DNA from: CAYSHJ01 sp964589725
Lineage (GTDB): Bacteria; Planctomycetota; Planctomycetia; Planctomycetales; Planctomycetaceae
Assembly (NCBI GenBank): GCA_964589725.1
Contig: CAZPUJ010000398.1
Coordinates: 1-9,209 of the forward strand
Length of the DNA stretch: 9,209 nt
Direction: 5' to 3'
In this document: positions 6,401-9,209 of the stretch, piece after piece
Numbering within the stretch: the stretch's first letter is position 1
Layout of the letters: each line of letters begins with the position of its first letter
The notes under the pieces: generated by a model
Databases searched by the model: none
What the model saw: the letters and a program-made list of their open reading frames with translations, nothing else
What the model was told of the DNA's origin: nothing
Position numbers and translations under genes: made by a program

Positions 6401-6532
6401 ATTGCTCATAACGTGCCTGAACCCGCTCCGTGGGCGTCGAAGCTCGACCCCGCGACCGACACACCCGCGCGGCAAGCACGCTTCGATATCCTGAAACACC
6501 TGCCGCGCTTCCCGCAACGCCCGCCGAAGTGA
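3497..6532 (+). CDS. Large exported protein with a glycosidase-like TIM-barrel core, probably degenerate
   Basis: This 1011-residue protein has an exact function I do not recognise. Residues 1-39 look like a signal peptide: a basic n-region (R12, R14, R22), hydrophobic 23-37 and likely cleavage after GRA39. This decides the ATG at 3497 over the longer open frame from 3128. Residues 40-220 look beta-rich, like a carbohydrate-binding sandwich (ending in EVFLDELRLGPV). Residues 241-500 resemble a clan GH-A type barrel: LDRLSIGGRPFFPRML (248-261), LRNAGLNVVWIP (272-283), NILAWNLGVAMSG (332-344), RPIMADV (366-372), FLFTWLPTEALP (418-429) and SAIASGCRGLGYSL (456-469). At the position where active enzymes carry Asn-Glu after W-x-L-G there is Val-Ala (340-341), so classical retaining catalysis is doubtful. 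Residues 530-565 and 650-775 are mostly helical, and 808-972 look like a second beta sandwich (NLLSSGDFEVLD ... VSGWVRV ... VQFDDLQII). No Shine-Dalgarno is visible. It probably acts outside the cytoplasm on or near polysaccharide. Confidence 0.8.
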   Translation: MEELTTQHYSWRGRCGPLWWPRICVFVGVLLGFALIGRADDHVDGFDGSQPTWKAQVSEGAIDRVEHHRVTDGSYRGESAEYFAFHVSRGPTTVVLDHKLPSVRVIDDLKLRLMLRSNTNGATIGLRVVFPKQNDPRTRTEQPLKILLHGDTYKKAPQWQTLEATTTDKQLQEQIRLLRAKLHPTPIDVRDPIVDRVVVELTLNSGKTEVFLDELRLGPVIEPITRTKVQPVQFSEDSLPWPVTFQLDRLSIGGRPFFPRMLPYHNEQIDSLRNAGLNVVWIPDVNDVSLQRALREQGLWATAMPPQTTSLKGEALSGEAASLVSFSRDWDNILAWNLGVAMSGDVRHDVLPWLSQVQSADRNRHRPIMADVTGGERIYSRHVSMLGSSRHVLNSGLSFKVYRDSLEQRRKLALPGSFLFTWLPTEALPDIERQRQTAGRIPMIVEPEQLRLLVYSAIASGCRGLGYSLSESLESNSPGADERRLAIALLNLEIELLEEFLAAGTLIEQRPFEITAPPGPALGLHNVSFRNSAVSRADKEARSAASKSALRREARLRSELEAAVFRTDKAVLLLPIWYEHDAQFVPGQLAAPGATIDVASVADTASAWEITTTRVASIPSEPVPGGRRIKLPSFDQTAAIVVTSDRQLIVQLERKMESMQATSARHWIDLAKAKLNRVRITDDELTKLGVGQPDAPQLLTKAHVLLRQAENIFPGEALDRAFAQARQSGQKASSNTPDVVLLKRNFDQATRLSQASLQALRILQKAHWETATQRLASPVGSPHTLCFQTLPDHWRLLANLGKSATRASDNLLSSGDFEVLDFTTLTRSGWQSVPSNGLAGIRADAQVLSASGRAGRCLRLVAAPETNSDPPSVVESPPITIVSPAVPVRAGQILHVSGWVRVGSAITGSVDGVTLRDNLTGMTGAWHWHERREWQRVEMLREAYQDGDFSLTITLHGLGDVQFDDLQIIAHNVPEPAPWASKLDPATDTPARQARFDILKHLPRFPQRPPK

Positions 6533-6550
6533 CCTGATGAAGCACGCTCA

Positions 6551-8230
6551 TTACGCCGTCTTGTCCACGTCCGGTTCGTCCTGGATGTCTTTGCTGTCGA
6601 AGCGAACCTCGAAGACCGTCGTGCAACCGAGGCCTTTCGGGCCGTACCCCTTTCGGAAGTGAACGCGCCAGATTAGCTCGCCGATGAGTTTCTCAAGGTC
6701 GTTCTCGCTCGTCGGCACGAAGTACTCGCAGGATTCGCCCGGCTGAAGAACTTTGTCGAGCGACAAACCCACCACTTCCCACTCGCCTGTCACCACATGA
6801 TCGTAGACGAGCACCTTCCGCTTGTTGTTGGCCTTGTCGCTCGCGAGGCACACAAACTGATTGGCTCGCCACGAGAATCGGTCCTTGCTGTCGCGCGCAA
6901 ATAGCAGATGTGCACCCAGCGGAGCAATCTGTTGGTCATCGGAAGCGTTCTCGAACCGCAGCCACAACTTCAGCACGGGCGAAGTCGGGAAACGACTCTT
7001 CTGGCGATCCTTGAGATGCACGAAGCGAATCGGCCCGCGTGTCACTTTGAGCACCGACACCTTGATGTTGCCAAACCGCCGTGAATCGCCGAGGGACAAT
7101 TCGTGACCTGCGGGCATCTCAGCCTTCTCGGGCACCAGCAAAAAGCTGACTTGCTTGCCCCTCTTCTTTGGCGATTCGAGGTCCGGCAAGCTTTCGAGTC
7201 CCGCTTCTTGCGGTGTCATCGTCATCAGGCGAAACAGCAGCCAGACGAACCCGAGTGTCATCGCGCTGGCATAACTGAGCAACATCATCAACGCCGTCTT
7301 CGACACTGAAACGTGATTTTTGCTCGCTGGCTTCACGGTCGTCGCCGCGGCAAATGTGACCATGTCGGCTGTGGTAACAGTGGCAGTGTTGGCGTGTGAT
7401 GTTTCTGCGTGCGACAGAATTCCAGACACACTCATTGGTACGGAGGGCGCGTCGACAGCGACCTGACTGTCAGCAATCGAAGGAGTGACTTCTGTCACGG
7501 CGACTGGAGCGGCGGAAGCCGCGGTCGACGCGGCGGTGGTCTCCGGCAGCGAGATCGTCTCGGACGACGGACTCGACGACGCCAACAACCTTGAGAGCGA
7601 GAAGCCACCATAGGTCTGTGGTGCCGGTTCGAAAATTTCCGATTCGGAACTCGGAGCACTCGCCGTTGTGGCGGAAGGCGACACGAAGCCCGGCGGTTCA
7701 ACCGTTCCCGGCGGATCGAAAGCGGTGGTCGCAGGAATCGCCGGCTCAGCACTGATGGGAACACCGAAGAACGGAATTTGATCGGCACTCGGCGGCGTCG
7801 CTGCAGGCGATGTCACCTCTGGCAACACCGGTGCGGATGCGTGCATTTCGGGCGTCGTTGTCACCGATGTTGAGGAAACAATCGTTGGCGCGGGAGGTTC
7901 GGTCGCTGGCGCCGTGACAGCCGGTGGCGCTGGCGGTTCCGGCGCGACTGCGGGATCGGTTAAGACCTGCGGAACCGGCGGCGGACTGGGCGGAGCAGGC
8001 GGTGACGGACTGGGCGCGGGAATCGTCTGAATAGGAACCGGTGCGGGCTGCGGAATCGGAGCCGGTGTTACCGGCGTTGGCGCCAACTGGATCTCATCCG
8101 CTGGGGCTGGAATGTTCAGGTGAGCCCCGCAATGCGGGCAGGCCACCACGACTCCGAAATGTTCGACCAACAAATTGCCGCGGCACCGGCCGCAGATCAT
8201 CTCGAACGACATGCCAACCTCAATCTTCAT
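6551..8230 (-). CDS. Zinc-ribbon, disordered-linker, single-membrane-span protein of unknown function
   Basis: With the ATG at 8230-8228 the protein has 559 residues. The frame is open further upstream to 8422, but that part overlaps bioD and looks random, while this start sits just before the first domain. Residues 13-34 form a zinc ribbon (C13-x2-C16-x14-C31-x2-C34: CGRC ... CPHC). Residues 41-300 are a long low-complexity linker rich in Pro, Ala, Ser, Thr and Val, densest in Pro at 51-115. A membrane helix spans about 311-335 (KTALMMLLSYASAMTLGFVWLLFRL). Residues 358-545 form a beta-rich domain with strands such as IKVSVLKVTRGPIRFVHL (389-406), LKLWLRFENAS (420-430) and LQPGESCEYFVP (495-506), loosely like the DUF4352-type sandwich. 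The zinc ribbon is predicted cytoplasmic and the C-domain outside. It lies 65 nt downstream of bioD on the same strand and may be co-transcribed; no link to biotin is evident. Its end lies 18 nt from the convergent large gene. Confidence 0.78.
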   Translation of the reverse strand: MKIEVGMSFEMICGRCRGNLLVEHFGVVVACPHCGAHLNIPAPADEIQLAPTPVTPAPIPQPAPVPIQTIPAPSPSPPAPPSPPPVPQVLTDPAVAPEPPAPPAVTAPATEPPAPTIVSSTSVTTTPEMHASAPVLPEVTSPAATPPSADQIPFFGVPISAEPAIPATTAFDPPGTVEPPGFVSPSATTASAPSSESEIFEPAPQTYGGFSLSRLLASSSPSSETISLPETTAASTAASAAPVAVTEVTPSIADSQVAVDAPSVPMSVSGILSHAETSHANTATVTTADMVTFAAATTVKPASKNHVSVSKTALMMLLSYASAMTLGFVWLLFRLMTMTPQEAGLESLPDLESPKKRGKQVSFLLVPEKAEMPAGHELSLGDSRRFGNIKVSVLKVTRGPIRFVHLKDRQKSRFPTSPVLKLWLRFENASDDQQIAPLGAHLLFARDSKDRFSWRANQFVCLASDKANNKRKVLVYDHVVTGEWEVVGLSLDKVLQPGESCEYFVPTSENDLEKLIGELIWRVHFRKGYGPKGLGCTTVFEVRFDSKDIQDEPDVDKTA

Positions 8231-8295
8231 CTCGTGCCGTTTCCGACCGCTCGCACTCCGATGAAACTGCGGAGAAACGACGAATCGAACAAAAT

Positions 8296-9015
8296 CTAAG
8301 CCGAATCCACCGCGCGTGGCGGTCCCGCAAGTGCCAACCAATCTACTGCGACCGGCTCTGCAAAGCGACCGACCCAGCGGAGCGCATTGTGCCGGCGAAT
8401 GCCCAAGATCGGGACAGGGCAACGCGCGGCGACTTCGTCAGGATTCGACGTGGCCGACGGATCGTCAACGGCCGCCGAACTCGGCTCGTTGAAGATGATC
8501 CCGGCAACGTGCAAGCCACATTGCCGAGCGACTTCCACCGTCAACAGCGTGTGATTGATGGTGCCTAGCCCTAACCGAGTCACCACGATCAGCGGCAACT
8601 CAAACCGCTTCGCGAGATCGGCCATCGTTTCTGTGTCGGTCAACGGACACAACAGTCCGCCAGCGCCTTCGACGACGACGATCTCGCACCGCGAGCACCA
8701 CCAATCGAAGCCGCGCTGCAGTTCCGTCACGTCGACCGCTCGACCTTCTTGCCGCGCCGCAATCGGAGGCGCTAGCGGCGCGACGAACCGCTGCCGCGAG
8801 ATGCGATCATCGGAAATGTCGCTGTCGAGTGCTTGCCGTAATGCTTCGACGTCGGCCCAAATGGGGCGACCACCTTGGCCGCTGACAGCTCCGCTGCAAA
8901 CCGGCTTGTACGCGCCGACGCGATGCCCACCTGCTCGCAATTCGCGAACGATCTCGCAGGCGACGTGTGTCTTGCCGACGCCCGTGTCCGTTCCGGTGAT
9001 GAAGAGGCCTCGCAT
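8296..9015 (-). CDS. bioD: ATP-dependent dethiobiotin synthetase BioD
   Basis: BioD closes the ureido ring of dethiobiotin from 7,8-diaminopelargonic acid, CO2 and ATP, the penultimate step of biotin synthesis, in the cytosol. The 239 residues are close to the usual 220-240. Diagnostic features are the P-loop GTDTGVGKT (8-16), the substrate/CO2-contacting lysine in YKPVCSG (K37), D55 in WADVEAL, APPIAARQEG (82-91), the Mg/ATP acidic loop VVEGAGGLLCPL (114-125; E116), the strand LPLIVVTRLGLGTINHTLLT (140-159) and the adenine-contacting IIFNEP (N176). All key residues appear intact, so the enzyme should be active. The ATG at 9015-9013 begins right at the first strand MRGLFITGTDTG. Only a weak purine-rich site precedes it. 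No other biotin gene is in the window, so bioA/bioF, if clustered, would lie to the right. Confidence 0.95.
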   Translation of the reverse strand: MRGLFITGTDTGVGKTHVACEIVRELRAGGHRVGAYKPVCSGAVSGQGGRPIWADVEALRQALDSDISDDRISRQRFVAPLAPPIAARQEGRAVDVTELQRGFDWWCSRCEIVVVEGAGGLLCPLTDTETMADLAKRFELPLIVVTRLGLGTINHTLLTVEVARQCGLHVAGIIFNEPSSAAVDDPSATSNPDEVAARCPVPILGIRRHNALRWVGRFAEPVAVDWLALAGPPRAVDSA

Positions 9016-9209
9016 GGGTTCTCGTGGGACGGGTTTACTTCCGTCCGAGCGGCCGGATTCACAATGCGACCAGCAATTCCCGGTCGCTGAGCCGGGATGC
9101 GTCCCAATTGGCCTAGCTTATCGGAGAACTGCGGAAAGGCCACTCGTTGTTCCGAACTGCGGGGTTGAATAGGTTGGTTGTCTTCGCGGAAATGTCGCGA
9201 ACGGTCGCT
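9016..9209. other. Region upstream of bioD without a supportable gene
   Basis: Short open frames run in from the right edge on the minus strand, two of them ending in stops inside this stretch, but none has a recognisable motif. One could be the last residues of an upstream gene, which cannot be decided from 194 nt. A perfect 6-bp dyad GCGACC (9066-9071) / GGTCGC (9082-9087) with a 10-nt loop sits 51-72 nt before the bioD start and is the only structured element seen. I found no convincing promoter and no BirA operator. Confidence 0.4.

Noticed and set aside
7800..8120. Apparent repeat array in the GC-rich, GGCG/CGGC-dense stretch.
   Set aside because: This is the Pro/Ala-rich linker of the zinc-ribbon protein; units have no fixed period or conserved repeat, so it is neither CRISPR nor a true tandem repeat.
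8231..8422. N-terminal extension of the zinc-ribbon protein into bioD.
   Set aside because: The 64 residues look like an out-of-frame reading of the bioD 3' end; the zinc ribbon begins just after the ATG at 8230.
9094..9105. Small GGGA-TGCG-TCCC hairpin upstream of bioD.
   Set aside because: A 4-bp stem is expected by chance and no U-tract follows.
8772..9143. Minus-strand frame starting upstream of bioD and running into it in another frame.
   Set aside because: Most of it overlaps bioD out of frame; the upstream part (from a GTG at 9143) has no recognisable motif.

Overview
The window looks like chromosomal DNA of a GC-rich bacterium, most probably a planctomycete. This rests on three lineage-typical architectures rather than on a marker gene: a 93-residue Arg-rich helical protein, a large secreted glycosidase-like protein with flanking beta-sandwich regions, and a zinc-ribbon / Pro-Ala-Ser-Thr linker / single-membrane-span protein. 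Shine-Dalgarno motifs are also mostly weak. I see no phage, insertion-sequence, CRISPR, rRNA or tRNA signal. The assignment was made by eye, without a search.

Layout. (1) Positions 1-3156, minus strand, read right to left: a small coiled-coil-like protein (3156-2875), a UbiD-family protein (2796-1258), a UbiE/MenG methyltransferase (1208-474) and a UbiX flavin prenyltransferase (456 to beyond the left edge). Short gaps (78, 49 and 17 nt) and a plausible sigma70-type promoter at 3229-3201 suggest one operon. (2) Positions 3157-3496: a 340-nt divergent intergenic region with two back-to-back perfect hairpins just before the next gene. (3) Positions 3497-6532, plus strand: a 1011-residue exported multidomain protein with a TIM-barrel-like, probably degenerate glycoside-hydrolase core. 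(4) Positions 8230-6551, minus strand, convergent with the previous gene and 18 nt from it: a zinc-ribbon, membrane-anchored protein of unknown function. (5) Positions 9015-8296, minus strand: bioD, dethiobiotin synthetase. (6) Positions 9016-9209: no supportable gene.

How the genes fit together. UbiX makes prenylated FMN (prFMN), the cofactor of UbiD-family decarboxylases, and UbiE/MenG carries out a C-methylation of the quinone ring. Ubiquinone is not expected in a planctomycete, so the set fits late menaquinone synthesis best. In the futalosine route a naphthoate carboxyl group must be removed by UbiD/UbiX-like proteins before methylation. The surprise is that the UbiD homologue keeps the family fold signatures but appears to have lost the N-x-G-x-Y-R motif and the metal-ligand Glu that bind prFMN and metal. 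This is the most interesting point in the window. The rest is ordinary housekeeping (bioD) plus two poorly understood lineage-type proteins. I found no convincing defence system, mobile system or other entirely new system.
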